Positions 1 through 8,408 of a DNA stretch of 26,769 nt are shown here, piece after piece. The notes beneath the pieces are model-generated. The model did not search any database and was not told where the DNA came from. It saw nothing but the letters and a program-made list of their open reading frames with translations. Made by a program: the position numbers and the translations under genes. Source of the stretch: Bacillota bacterium. Lineage in GTDB: Bacteria; Bacillota; Clostridia; Acetivibrionales; DSM-1351. The stretch is from positions 1 to 26,769 of the forward strand of contig JAEZIV010000005.1 in NCBI GenBank assembly GCA_023436515.1, given 5' to 3'. How positions within the stretch are numbered: position 1 is the stretch's first letter; each line of letters starts with the position of its first letter.

Positions 1-467
1 TCCCATAGCAGGCACATATATTTGTCCGCAGGGTAGTTAGTAACGCCCCACTTCAGAAAGCTGCCCAAGGTTTCCGCTGCCCCCATGCTGGCAAGGGGCT
101 GGCTGTCTTTCAGTTCTATGCTTTCAGGAATCACCTGCCACCGCTGAAGCTGACTTGAGTCTATGGAGTCAATGGCCCACTGCTTTGTACCGCCGGTCTG
201 TACCAATACATTAACCTTTTCCGACTGGGCAGCCAGAGACATCTCCTGTAGGTTGGTGCTGGCAAAGGCGCCATTTGTCTCCAAATCGGTGCCGCAGAGG
301 TATACCAGCACCGTCCATGTATCTCCGTCTGGTTTACTAAATATCTGATCTATGATCTGTCCCTCAGTTGAGTCAGGTACGTCATTTGTCGTATCCTCGC
401 CGCAGCCTGAGAGGACGGTGAACAGTAAAGCAAGGACAAGTAACAGTGATAAAAATCTTTTCTTCAT
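1..467 (-). CDS. Clostripain-family (peptidase C11) lipoprotein, 5' part only
   Basis: This is the first 155 codons of a secreted lipoprotein; the rest lies beyond the window start. The ATG at 465-467 follows a GGAGGC ribosome site. The N-terminus is a lipoprotein signal peptide, Lys-Lys-Arg then a hydrophobic stretch, ending in a lipobox-like VLSGCG, so the mature protein should be anchored by the Cys on the outer face of the membrane. From about residue 50 the text WTVLVYLCGTDLE and an NLQEM motif match the start of the C11 (clostripain/gingipain-like, caspase-fold) domain. The last visible residues are YMCLLW followed by GA. In this family that position continues as WDHG, which carries the catalytic His, so the window cuts just before it and neither catalytic residue can be checked. 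It is a separate unit from the sugar operon, which terminates upstream of it at 629-656. Family call is fairly sure; substrate is unknown. Confidence 0.75.
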   Translation of the reverse strand, partial: MKKRFLSLLLVLALLFTVLSGCGEDTTNDVPDSTEGQIIDQIFSKPDGDTWTVLVYLCGTDLETNGAFASTNLQEMSLAAQSEKVNVLVQTGGTKQWAIDSIDSSQLQRWQVIPESIELKDSQPLASMGAAETLGSFLKWGVTNYPADKYMCLLW

Positions 468-531
468 ATGGAAAGCCTCCAAATTATTTTTTATAGGTAT
501 TTTAGTTACTCATACTAAATCTATCAGAAAT

Positions 532-583
532 TTTCGACTAAAACCGACCGCTGCACGAAACATGCGTTTTTTGTCATGAATTA
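532..583 (-). promoter_or_regulatory. Possible LytTR half-sites upstream of the C11 lipoprotein
   Basis: Positions 569-583 read TTTTGTCATGAATTA and 532-546 read TTTCGACTAAAACCG. Both resemble the two half-sites at 18871-18885 and 18893-18907 beside the LytTR regulator; the first shares TTTTTGTCATGAATT exactly. Here the two are 37 bp apart rather than 22 and in the opposite order, so a functional site is uncertain. Confidence 0.25.
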
Positions 584-608
584 TATCTTAGTATAAATTG
601 CATAAAAA
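580..608 (-). promoter_or_regulatory. Candidate promoter of the C11 lipoprotein gene
   Basis: Read on the minus strand, TATAAT (580-585) lies 17 bp after a weak -35 TTTTTA (603-608). The 5' leader would be about 105 nt. The poor -35 would fit a promoter needing an activator, and the -10 overlaps the LytTR-like half-site. Confidence 0.4.
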
Positions 609-626
609 TGTCCTTTTTAAGCACAA

Positions 627-660
627 AAAACCGTCTGCTGTGATTTGCAAACGGTTATTG
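627..660 (-). terminator. Rho-independent terminator of the sugar operon
   Basis: On the minus strand AACCGT (651-656) pairs with ACGGTT (629-634), extended by GC/GC inside the loop, and runs into TTTTTTGTG. It lies about 100 nt past the stop of the epimerase-like gene and before the C11 lipoprotein promoter. Confidence 0.65.
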
Positions 661-725
661 ATGAACTTATTATTTGATTACCGGGTAACATATATCGGTT
701 ACTAATTCATATGCTTTTACGCAGT

Positions 726-796
726 ATTTTATCCAGAAGGCAATAAACTACCTGCCTTTACATTGTCTTTTCCAGCATTTTATCCAGAAGGCAATA
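726..796 (-). repeat. 51-bp tandem duplication of the epimerase gene's 3' end
   Basis: The 20-mer ATTTTATCCAGAAGGCAATA occurs at 726-745 and exactly again at 777-796. The second copy is the end of the epimerase-like gene (YCLLDKM). The first lies after its stop codon, in the same frame (51 bp = 17 codons), and would encode YCLLDKILRKSI and then a stop. Confidence 0.85.
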
Positions 797-1945
797 GTTC
801 ATTAGTAATGCCCTTGGAAGGTGGAACATACCCTTCCACATTGAGCCCTTCAAGGTGTTTGATACAGAACCGTCCCTGTGTAGGTACCCAAACCATTCCC
901 CATTTTCAGAATCCTCAAAATGTGAAAAGGACCACTCATGAATTTTCTCATACCACTTTTCATATTTTGAATCACCGGTAAGATGGTACGCAAGAAGGAA
1001 GGCATATAAGGCTTCGGTGTGGGGCCACCACAGCTTCATGTCCCACTCATACTGTTCTGCCGGCTTTCCTTCAATATCCACAAAATACAGAATGCCTCCG
1101 CCGTGTTCCTTGTCCCAGCCTATCTCTATTGACTGTTCAAGGATAAGCAAAGCCTTGTCAATGATCTGCTTGTCCTCTCTATACATGCCCTCATGCAATA
1201 GAAACCAAGCGGCCTCTATGGAATGTCCCGGGTTTATGCACCTGCCCTGTGGTGAATCAAGCCTTTCACCGTTTACACCAACGCATTCAAACAGCGCCTT
1301 CTCTTCGCTTTTGTAGAAATCATTGAAAATGTCGTTTACTACCTGGTCAGCTACTTCATCATATAGAGGGTCCTTTTCAGCTTCTCTCATAATCTGTGTA
1401 ACATTCAACAAGATCATTGGAAACGACAGTCCTTTCATTTCCCTTGTTTCAGGTATAACCTTAGGTTCGGTAACCATTGCTCCCCTATAAACATCCACCA
1501 TAATCTTATAGCAGCGCTTTGCATGTTCGAGTGCAGCTGCTTTTCCGGTAGCCATATAATACTCAGCAAAGGCTATAGCGGCAAAGGCCTCACTGAAAAC
1601 ATACCTTCTTTTCCTTAAGGGCTTTCCCTCTCTGGTTACCTGGAAGAACATTCTGCCATCAGTATCAAAGCAATGCTTCAGCAGAAAGTCATAGCCCTTT
1701 TCCGCTGCCTCAAGCCATTTTGCATCCTTTTCCAGGGTGTTGTATATTTTTGAAAACATCCATGCTCCCCTGCCCTGGAACCATACTGACTTATCGGTGT
1801 TGAATACCTCCCATTTTCTGTCGAGGCAGGTAATATAACCGCCGTAATCATTATCAATTGATTTTTCCAACCAGTGGTTCAAACACTTATCGAATAAATT
1901 TTCTTTATAAAAGCTGCGTAAACTCTCAATTCTCTGTCTATCCAT
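758..1945 (-). CDS. N-acylglucosamine 2-epimerase (AGE) family protein
   Basis: A 395-residue cytoplasmic protein, the usual length for the AGE/RenBP/cellobiose 2-epimerase (alpha/alpha)6-barrel family. These enzymes interconvert C2 epimers of sugars such as GlcNAc/ManNAc, glucose/mannose ends or mannose/fructose. Family marks are KSVWFQGRGAW (residues 52-62), NPGHSIEAAW with His241, WWPHTEAL with His309 and MFHLPRALL with His375. These fit the conserved His and Arg residues of the active site. No nanA, nanK or nanE lies nearby, so a sialic-acid role is not supported; a neutral or amino sugar delivered by the operon's importer is more likely. It is the last gene of the operon, 46 nt after the UROD-like gene, with an AGGATGGG site before the ATG. 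Its 3' end is partly duplicated after the stop. Family is sure; substrate is not. Confidence 0.85.
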   Translation of the reverse strand: MDRQRIESLRSFYKENLFDKCLNHWLEKSIDNDYGGYITCLDRKWEVFNTDKSVWFQGRGAWMFSKIYNTLEKDAKWLEAAEKGYDFLLKHCFDTDGRMFFQVTREGKPLRKRRYVFSEAFAAIAFAEYYMATGKAAALEHAKRCYKIMVDVYRGAMVTEPKVIPETREMKGLSFPMILLNVTQIMREAEKDPLYDEVADQVVNDIFNDFYKSEEKALFECVGVNGERLDSPQGRCINPGHSIEAAWFLLHEGMYREDKQIIDKALLILEQSIEIGWDKEHGGGILYFVDIEGKPAEQYEWDMKLWWPHTEALYAFLLAYHLTGDSKYEKWYEKIHEWSFSHFEDSENGEWFGYLHRDGSVSNTLKGSMWKGMFHLPRALLMNYCLLDKMLEKTM

Positions 1946-1991
1946 AATTGGCCCATCCTTAATTTGACATTATACATAACTCTTTTTCATA

Positions 1992-3143
1992 CTAATAATA
2001 GCCATATTTTTTACATGCTCTATACATTGCTTCAATATTCTTAATGGGTGTATGCGGCGCTACATTATTTCCATCCCTAAGTATGAATTTTTTGGAATGC
2101 CCTTTAACCTCTTCTATTATTCTCTTTACTTCATTTTCAATCTCAAGCTCTGAACCCGACTTAAGCAATTCTACATGTGGTCCTCCCTGAATGGCTACCT
2201 CGGGTCCAAGCTCCTTAACCAACTCCCCATGCTTTACCGGAAAACCGGTATCAAAGTTTCTTACATTAATCTCTTCACTGATAGTCTTATAGTGCCTGGT
2301 TGCATCTCCACATAGATGGATAGCATTACCTTTTTTATTATTTGTTAAAGCGTCGATCAGTTTTTTGTGGTATGGAAGAACAAACTCCTTATACATATCC
2401 TTTGATAATAATAGTATACTGTCATCCGCAAAGCCGAAAGAATCCTGTATTACAGGAAGTCCCATATATTTTCTCCACTCTGTGAGTCTGTATATCGATG
2501 CATCGGTTATGTAGCTAAGCAAGCTGTGAGCATAATCAGGATCTTCATAAAGGTCAATGCAGAACTCTGTAGTTCCCCTGATATTGCAGGCGACGGTAAA
2601 AGGACCATCGGTATATAGAAAAGCAGGAAAAATGCTATTTACCTTTACTCCTTCAAAGGAGTAACTCTTTGCTTTCTCCTGAAAATACTCATAATAATTC
2701 CTTCCTCTTTCCATCAAGCCGCTAAAGGCATCAGGAAATCCTTTTTCAAAGAGCATATTCTTATTATCATCTGTCAGGAAGGGCTCCGAGCATGGAACAT
2801 TGCCGTCTATATAGCGTAGATGGCCTCCAAGCCAAACTGCATCAAAGTAATTCTGAAAATCTATCATTACTGTCCAGCCCTCTTCCGGAAGTCCCATTTC
2901 ATGGTCTGCTGGAATGTTCATCCTTCTGAAGTGTTCAAATCGTACTTGAAGCTCAAACATCAGGTCAGGATTTTCTGTATATTCCTTATACGAAATATTT
3001 TTAGGGTTGGTTGCTTCATTAAACATGAAATATCTGCTGCTTAAACCTAGGATCATAGGTATGCGTATGGGTTGACCCCTATGGTAGGATTCCCATACTT
3101 CCTTTACTTCAGCATTATGGGCTTTATAATCAAAATTATTCAT
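1992..3143 (-). CDS. Uroporphyrinogen decarboxylase-like (UROD/MtaA superfamily) protein
   Basis: A 383-residue TIM-barrel protein of the UROD superfamily. It is not a haem enzyme by context: no haem genes are near, and the N-terminus lacks the RQAGR motif of true HemE. The segment GNAIHLCGDATRHYKTI (about residues 272-289) carries His276-Leu-Cys278, which matches the His-X-Cys zinc-ligand pattern of the corrinoid-dependent methyltransferase branch (MtaA, MtbA, CmuA). A Cys in the MYRACKKYGYY tail could be the third ligand. No corrinoid-binding protein is encoded here. Such UROD-like proteins are common in Clostridia sugar and O-demethylation clusters but mostly uncharacterised. It has a perfect AGGAGG before the ATG and sits 48 nt after the DUF4434-like gene in the same operon. 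Removal of a methyl group from the imported substrate is a reasonable but untested guess. Confidence 0.75.
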   Translation of the reverse strand: MNNFDYKAHNAEVKEVWESYHRGQPIRIPMILGLSSRYFMFNEATNPKNISYKEYTENPDLMFELQVRFEHFRRMNIPADHEMGLPEEGWTVMIDFQNYFDAVWLGGHLRYIDGNVPCSEPFLTDDNKNMLFEKGFPDAFSGLMERGRNYYEYFQEKAKSYSFEGVKVNSIFPAFLYTDGPFTVACNIRGTTEFCIDLYEDPDYAHSLLSYITDASIYRLTEWRKYMGLPVIQDSFGFADDSILLLSKDMYKEFVLPYHKKLIDALTNNKKGNAIHLCGDATRHYKTISEEINVRNFDTGFPVKHGELVKELGPEVAIQGGPHVELLKSGSELEIENEVKRIIEEVKGHSKKFILRDGNNVAPHTPIKNIEAMYRACKKYGYY

Positions 3144-3191
3144 CTTGTTCCTCCTTAATACAGGTGTTATAGCATGTTTATTAAGGAATTA

Positions 3192-4463
3192 TCAACCTGT
3201 AATACTCTTGTAATACTTCTTATAGCCTTTAAATAGGTCTTTAGCCAGACTTCCGCCCAAATTATAGGTATCCTCTGGAGCATTCATCAATCCGGTGAAC
3301 TGATATCCATATATCTGTTCCTGACCATCATAAAACCTTACTTCTTTTATGAGCTCCTCGGTTGTTTTTGGAACAAGTCCATTATCCAACGGCCAAGCAA
3401 ACATCTCCATATCTATCCAAAAATGCGTTCCACAGGTATCACATATTTCTTGAATTTCCTTCATGTTAAGGTTTTCCGGATCTCTCGCAAAAGCAAAAGG
3501 GATTAGTATATCAATATTTTCGAGAATTTCCTTCCATTCCTTTGCAAACTCATGGAACCTTATATTATTTGGAGCCATGGCAACAGGCTTTGTAGGAGTC
3601 AGGACATTAACATATTTCTTGTAGTCTCTGAAGAAGTTAACAATATCAGTGTATTTTTCACCTTCTACATGGGGATAGTCGTAATAAAGGGCTCCAAATA
3701 TTTCTGCTGAAATATACCAGCCATATAGAGATTTATGCTTACCATACATCTCATATAGCTCTTTAGTCACAGCCAGATGCCACTCCAATGCCTGCGGAGA
3801 AAAATCAAACCAGGCAAAAAGACCCACGCCTAAGAAAACGTTCATCCCGCATTCATCAGCAGCAGACAATATTGCCTCTATGGGATCATTAGCTGCAATT
3901 GGGTATCTTTCTTCAAATAGTTTTGAAGGATAGAGAGCCAAACCTCTATAATTCTCTACTGTCATATCATGTTTTCCGGCATATTCATCACAATGGAATA
4001 CATTCTGGAGAATAATTCCCTTTATGCCAACCTCGTTCATATAGTAAATCTTTTTCTTCCAATCCTCATCAGTAAGCTTTTTTAGATCCCCGTTGAACCA
4101 ACGTGCTTCGCTCTCACTCCAATGATACACACTTATCCAGCAGCCATCAATCAAGGTGGTGGATTGACAGCCGGAATCAATAATTTCATATTCCACTTCT
4201 TCTTCATATATTAAGTTTTCATTGTCATTGTAAAATTCGAAATTTATTAAAATCCGCCCTGAGATGTCCTTCATATCAAGAAATAGCTTTTGCTCCTCTT
4301 TGCACCTGCTTAAAGCATGTGCCGTCTGCAAGAGTACCTGCTTCTCTCTAAGTACAGTTACTTCTACCTTAGCTGCTTCTGCAGAAGATATCCTGACTTC
4401 GGGAATTGTATTCCTGGAGATCCTATATGCCGGTATAATTGTCATCCTAGTGTTGCAATCCAT
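3192..4463 (-). CDS. DUF4434-like TIM-barrel protein (putative glycosidase-related)
   Basis: A 423-residue protein with no signal peptide. Residues 1-100 look like a beta-rich N-terminal domain (VEVTVLREKQVLLQTA and similar). From about residue 105 the text DGCWISVYHWSE, then EVGIKGIILQNVF, SLYGWYISAEI and THFWIDMEMFAW reads as a (beta/alpha)8 barrel. This is the pattern of DUF4434 and neighbouring glycosidase-like families. Acidic residues at strand ends (AEI, IDMEMF) could be catalytic, but I cannot assign them. It follows the binding-protein gene after a 245-nt gap that holds a stem-loop, and precedes the UROD-like gene by 48 nt. The lack of a signal peptide suggests it acts inside the cell on the imported compound. 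The ribosome site is weak (GGTG region). An alternative is a broader GH-like barrel outside DUF4434. Confidence 0.55.
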   Translation of the reverse strand: MDCNTRMTIIPAYRISRNTIPEVRISSAEAAKVEVTVLREKQVLLQTAHALSRCKEEQKLFLDMKDISGRILINFEFYNDNENLIYEEEVEYEIIDSGCQSTTLIDGCWISVYHWSESEARWFNGDLKKLTDEDWKKKIYYMNEVGIKGIILQNVFHCDEYAGKHDMTVENYRGLALYPSKLFEERYPIAANDPIEAILSAADECGMNVFLGVGLFAWFDFSPQALEWHLAVTKELYEMYGKHKSLYGWYISAEIFGALYYDYPHVEGEKYTDIVNFFRDYKKYVNVLTPTKPVAMAPNNIRFHEFAKEWKEILENIDILIPFAFARDPENLNMKEIQEICDTCGTHFWIDMEMFAWPLDNGLVPKTTEELIKEVRFYDGQEQIYGYQFTGLMNAPEDTYNLGGSLAKDLFKGYKKYYKSITG

Positions 4464-4502
4464 ACATTTTCACCATACCCTTATCCAAGTAATAAATTTG
4501 TA

Positions 4503-4550
4503 GGGCGCTCTTAATAATCAAGCAAACTCCCAATTGTTAAGAAGCGTCCC
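4503..4550 (-). other. Stem-loop after the binding-protein gene
   Basis: GGGCGCTCTTAA (4503-4514) pairs with TTAAGAAGCGTCCC (4537-4550) with two single-base bulges and a 22-nt loop. No U-run follows on the minus strand, so it is probably not a full terminator. In importer operons such a structure often stabilises the binding-protein message or limits read-through. The rest of the 4464-4708 gap shows nothing else I can support. Confidence 0.45.
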
Positions 4551-4708
4551 ACAATCAAATTAATACTTTTTCTTAGTTCAATAGCTTTGGTTCATCTATT
4601 AATTATTCAGTTCCATTTGTGTCTGGATAACAGGAAAGCAACAATCTATGTTTACCTATAGATATGCTGCTCTCCTTTAATTTGAATATTTTATGACTTT
4701 ACCAGTTG

Positions 4709-6355
4709 TTATTTTGCGTTTAGCTCATCAAGTATAGCCTGAATAGTACCATTGTTGTCATTAAGCCACTTTTTCCATTCTGCTTCGACTTCATCAGCCT
4801 TCTTGCTTATAACAATTCTGTTAATTTCGTCACCTGGTTTGAGTGAGTACTTTAAGAAATTAGGACCTTCGAATGCAACCTTTTTAGCATCATACTTGTT
4901 TATGATGTGTGGTTCATTCATTCTCTTTTCAAACAGGAACTTTATTCTTTCTTTTGTCTTTTCAGCAAATACAGGGTTTTTCAAGGAAATTGAAGTACCT
5001 GCATGTGGTCCGTCAAAGAGTACGAAGCCTGAATCAAGATAATTAGCATTTTTGTTGAAAGGCATAAATGCTCCTGTTTCAGGATCAGTTGCCCTGAGGA
5101 TTTCAATTTGATCTCCATTTCTCTTGAAGTGTTCTCCTTCAATACCGAAGTTCACTAGATCTATTCCTTCATCGCTATATAAATAGTCTAACACTGCACA
5201 GAATCTGTCAAATTTTTCATCTGATATATTACTGTTAAAGATAAATTCGGACCAGTAGTTTCCTGAGTCAGTTATTACGTGCTTGTTTTCACTATTTAGC
5301 AATAATGCAACATCCACAGCTTCATTTTCATCCATACTAGGATTTTGCTTTTTAAACCCAGCTCTGGCATTACCGGTCATCAATATATCTACTCCGTCGT
5401 AGTAAGAGAATACCTTACCATTGTTGAATTCATTACGAGCTTCATATGCAGGAAGTGTGAGATACTCTTTATTCATAAAGCCTGCATCGTAGAACTTCTT
5501 AAACCACTTTATTCCTTCTACAAGCTTAGGATCTGCTGGTGCATACTCATATTGACCACTTGCTTCGTTAAGGTAAAATCCGTTGTCAAATTGGTCACTG
5601 AACTGTCTTATTCCAAGTATGGACCACATCTGATCAGGCCAAATATGGCTATATACTGTTAATTCAGGGAACTTCTTCTGAACAGCGCTAAACATATTAT
5701 ACAGATCTTCTACTGTATAAGCATCTTTTATTTCGACCCCGGCCTGCTGTGCTAAATCCTTACGGTAGGTTATAAAACGTGCATAATCTGAATTAATTCC
5801 GCCTATATCCAAGGGACGTGGAATTGCATAATACTGTCCATTACGCTTTAAAGCGTCTCTTGCAGTTACTGACTCATAAGCTCTCTTTATGTTTGGATAC
5901 TTCTCTTCAAAGCCGCTTGGTAAAGTCTTAATTACACCCTGATCAACATATGAAAAATATTCTTTTACATCAAGGAAAGACATTGTTACGTCAGGCAGGT
6001 CATTTGAAGCCAATGCAAGTCTTAGTTTTTCTTGATAGCTGCCCCAGTCTGCCTTTACGTAGTTTACTTTTACATTAAACTTATCAGTAATGATCTTCCA
6101 TCTTTTATCGAAAAATTCACCATTTTCGTTGGTAAAATCATCACTTGATTCGAAACCAAGCTCAGCAACAACCATACTGGATATTTCAATTTTTTCGTCA
6201 TACTTTGCTGCAGTTTCCTCAGCAGCAACTGTCGTTGATCCTGCTGAGGTAGTAGGCTCACTACTTTTTGCGTCCGAGCCACAACCAGCCAACATACCTA
6301 CAGTAAGTACTGCAGCCAAAGAACAAGATAACCACCTTTTAAAATTCTTCATCAT
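4709..6355 (-). CDS. Sugar ABC transporter substrate-binding lipoprotein (LplA/YtcQ type)
   Basis: A 548-residue extracellular solute-binding protein, the large size typical of the LplA/YtcQ group that binds oligosaccharides or sugar conjugates. Residues 1-25 are a lipoprotein signal peptide with lipobox LAGC and lipidated Cys25, followed by a Ser/Thr/Ala linker. The mature part shows family phrases such as KLRLALASNDLPDV (about residue 110), where the aspartate region lines the cleft, and YYAIPRPLDI. It is anchored outside the membrane and hands substrate to the two permeases encoded just upstream. An AGGAGG site precedes the paired ATG ATG. A 155-nt gap separates it from the permease gene, with no clear promoter. 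No ATPase gene is present, as usual for this group, which shares an MsmX-like ATPase encoded elsewhere. Confidence 0.9.
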   Translation of the reverse strand: MMKNFKRWLSCSLAAVLTVGMLAGCGSDAKSSEPTTSAGSTTVAAEETAAKYDEKIEISSMVVAELGFESSDDFTNENGEFFDKRWKIITDKFNVKVNYVKADWGSYQEKLRLALASNDLPDVTMSFLDVKEYFSYVDQGVIKTLPSGFEEKYPNIKRAYESVTARDALKRNGQYYAIPRPLDIGGINSDYARFITYRKDLAQQAGVEIKDAYTVEDLYNMFSAVQKKFPELTVYSHIWPDQMWSILGIRQFSDQFDNGFYLNEASGQYEYAPADPKLVEGIKWFKKFYDAGFMNKEYLTLPAYEARNEFNNGKVFSYYDGVDILMTGNARAGFKKQNPSMDENEAVDVALLLNSENKHVITDSGNYWSEFIFNSNISDEKFDRFCAVLDYLYSDEGIDLVNFGIEGEHFKRNGDQIEILRATDPETGAFMPFNKNANYLDSGFVLFDGPHAGTSISLKNPVFAEKTKERIKFLFEKRMNEPHIINKYDAKKVAFEGPNFLKYSLKPGDEINRIVISKKADEVEAEWKKWLNDNNGTIQAILDELNAK

Positions 6356-6510
6356 ATAAAGCCTCCTTGTAAATTAGTACCTTTCGAAACTGCTCTTCTT
6401 TTCTGTAATTAAAGCATATTACGTTTATTGCATCCTCTCTAATAAAAATATTGGCGCGCCCTGAATATTTAAATTGAGGTAAAACAATCTTTTAGAACAA
6501 ACCCACTTAC

Positions 6511-7377
6511 TTACCCTTTTACAGCTCCAATCATGATACCCTTTGCAAAATACTTCTGGAGAAACGGATATACAAGCATTACCGGTACCATAGTAACAAC
6601 CACCGCAGCCATCTTAACACCTTCTATGTAGACTTGTTGAGCTTTTAAACTGCCCTCGGATTTCATATTACTTGTGGCTGTGGCTAACATGGCCCTAAGT
6701 GCAAGCTGTAAAGGTCGCTTGCTGGTTGAGGTAATAAACAACATTGGCCTGTACCAATCATTCCATAAATCTACAAGAGTAAACAATACTACTGTAGCTA
6801 TGATAGGCTTTGACAGAGGTACAATTATCGAAATTAAGATTCTGAAGTCATTTGCTCCATCCAATTTGGCTGATTCTTCGAGACTTCTTGGAATACTCTC
6901 AAAGAAGTTTTTCATTAGCAGCATATAGAAGGTGCTTATTCCTGACGGCAGAATTATAGCCCATAAAGAATTCATTAATCCCAAGCTTCTTATTAATAGG
7001 TAGAAAGGTATCAGCCCTCCTGAAAAGAACATGGGAATTAACATAAAACTAAGTATTGCCTTTTTACCAAAAAAACTGGGTCTGGACATTGCGTAGGCAC
7101 ACAGCATGGTCATAAGCATAGAATATACCACACCTATAGTTACTATAAATAGCGTTGCCTTATATGAATCCAGCAGCCATCCTCTGTTAAATATCTCAAC
7201 ATATGCATTAAGCGTAGGTTCTTTTGGGAATAAAGCAAACTTGCTGGTAACATACTCCTTCTCGCTGGTTATAGAGACTATCACTGCATTATAAAAGGGG
7301 TAGAATACTATAATACCGTATACAGTTAAAATAAATGTATTGATAATGGCAAACAAAGAAAATTTACGAGACTTCAT
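6511..7377 (-). CDS. Sugar ABC transporter permease (LplC/YtcP type)
   Basis: A 288-residue inner-membrane permease with six hydrophobic segments. The cytoplasmic EAA loop reads EESAKLDGANDFRIL then PLSKP (residues 167-190), the contact site for the shared ATPase. The C-terminus YFAKGIMIGAVKG is the standard end of the CUT1/YtcP permeases. It would pair with the LplB-type permease encoded 24 nt upstream to form the channel fed by the binding lipoprotein. The ATG has a GGAAGTGG site. Assignment is secure; substrate is unknown. Confidence 0.92.
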   Translation of the reverse strand: MKSRKFSLFAIINTFILTVYGIIVFYPFYNAVIVSITSEKEYVTSKFALFPKEPTLNAYVEIFNRGWLLDSYKATLFIVTIGVVYSMLMTMLCAYAMSRPSFFGKKAILSFMLIPMFFSGGLIPFYLLIRSLGLMNSLWAIILPSGISTFYMLLMKNFFESIPRSLEESAKLDGANDFRILISIIVPLSKPIIATVVLFTLVDLWNDWYRPMLFITSTSKRPLQLALRAMLATATSNMKSEGSLKAQQVYIEGVKMAAVVVTMVPVMLVYPFLQKYFAKGIMIGAVKG

Positions 7378-7401
7378 ATCATTCCACTTCCTTTTCCCAG
7401 A

Positions 7402-8331
7402 TTACTCATATATGCCTTTTCCCCCTATTTTTCGAATAATTCTATCGGCTACAAAAATTAGCGAGAAGTTAATAATCGATTTAAATAATCCTACCGCTGT
7501 ACTGAAACTATAGTCCGGTGCCCTTTGAAAGGTTATTTCGTATATATATGTATCAATAATCTGCCCTGAGGATTTCACTACAGAATTCATCATGTTAAAT
7601 ATCTGATCGAAGCCCGCATTCATGATATTTGCTATACTCAATATGAGCAAAAAGCATATTGTTCCGGATATAGCAGGAAGAGTAACATATATTATCTTCT
7701 GAAACCTGTTGGCACCATCTACCGTGGCAGCTTCAAATAATTCTCCATTTATTGCAGTTATTGCAGCCAAATATATTATGGTAGACCATCCGGCTTCCTT
7801 CCATATGTCAGTCATGAATATTATCGGTTTAAACAACTCGGCTTTCATGAGAAATGGAATAGGTTCAAAGCCCAATGCTTGAATTATTACATTAACAAAT
7901 CCATCGGTTCGCAGAAAGTTCTTAATGATTCCTGCACATATTACCCAAGAAAGAAAATGTGGAAAAGTGAACACGGTCTGAAGTACGCCTTTATACCTCC
8001 GCATTCTCATCTCGTTTAGTAAGATAGCAAGAATTATGGGAATGGGAAACTGAAATATTATTCTACCAAAGCTTATAATAGCTGTGTTAAGAAAAACACT
8101 CCTCATTTCTTTGTCGTATATTAGATCTTTAAAGTTTTCGAAGCCTACCCATGGACTATCCATTATACCCAATTTGAAGTTAAACTCTTTAAAAGCTAGC
8201 GTAACACCATACATCGGATAATATGAAAATATGAGATAAAATATTATTGCAGGAACTAACATTATGTAAATATATTTGTTATATATTATGTTCCTAGCTA
8301 TTGCACCTCTCTTTTTCTCTTTTATATTCAA
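7402..8331 (-). CDS. Sugar ABC transporter permease (LplB/YteP type)
   Basis: A 309-residue inner-membrane permease. The short basic N-terminus precedes a first transmembrane segment (YIMLVPAIIFYLIFSYYP), as in LplB/YteP proteins. The EAA loop is ELFEAATVDGANRFQKI then TLPAI (residues 198-221), and the protein ends RIIRKIGGKGIYE, also typical. The start is TTG at 8329-8331 with AGGTAGGG about 9 nt upstream. It is the first transporter gene in the operon, 77 nt after DUF4127, and its partner permease follows at 24 nt. Confidence 0.92.
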   Translation of the reverse strand: MNIKEKKRGAIARNIIYNKYIYIMLVPAIIFYLIFSYYPMYGVTLAFKEFNFKLGIMDSPWVGFENFKDLIYDKEMRSVFLNTAIISFGRIIFQFPIPIILAILLNEMRMRRYKGVLQTVFTFPHFLSWVICAGIIKNFLRTDGFVNVIIQALGFEPIPFLMKAELFKPIIFMTDIWKEAGWSTIIYLAAITAINGELFEAATVDGANRFQKIIYVTLPAISGTICFLLILSIANIMNAGFDQIFNMMNSVVKSSGQIIDTYIYEITFQRAPDYSFSTAVGLFKSIINFSLIFVADRIIRKIGGKGIYE

Positions 8332-8408
8332 AGATATCCCTACCTTTCAAATGTCTATCAGAAATGATGTATTTCACTAAAAACAATACTAATAAAGGCT
8401 ATTTATCG

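Noticed and set aside
758..1945. Sialic-acid (nan) catabolism cluster because of the AGE-like gene
   Set aside because: No lyase, ManNAc kinase, NanE, or sialic-acid transporter is near; AGE-like proteins have many other substrates.
1992..3143. Haem biosynthesis hemE
   Set aside because: It lacks the N-terminal Arg motif of HemE, lies in a sugar operon and carries the His-X-Cys pattern of the methyltransferase branch.
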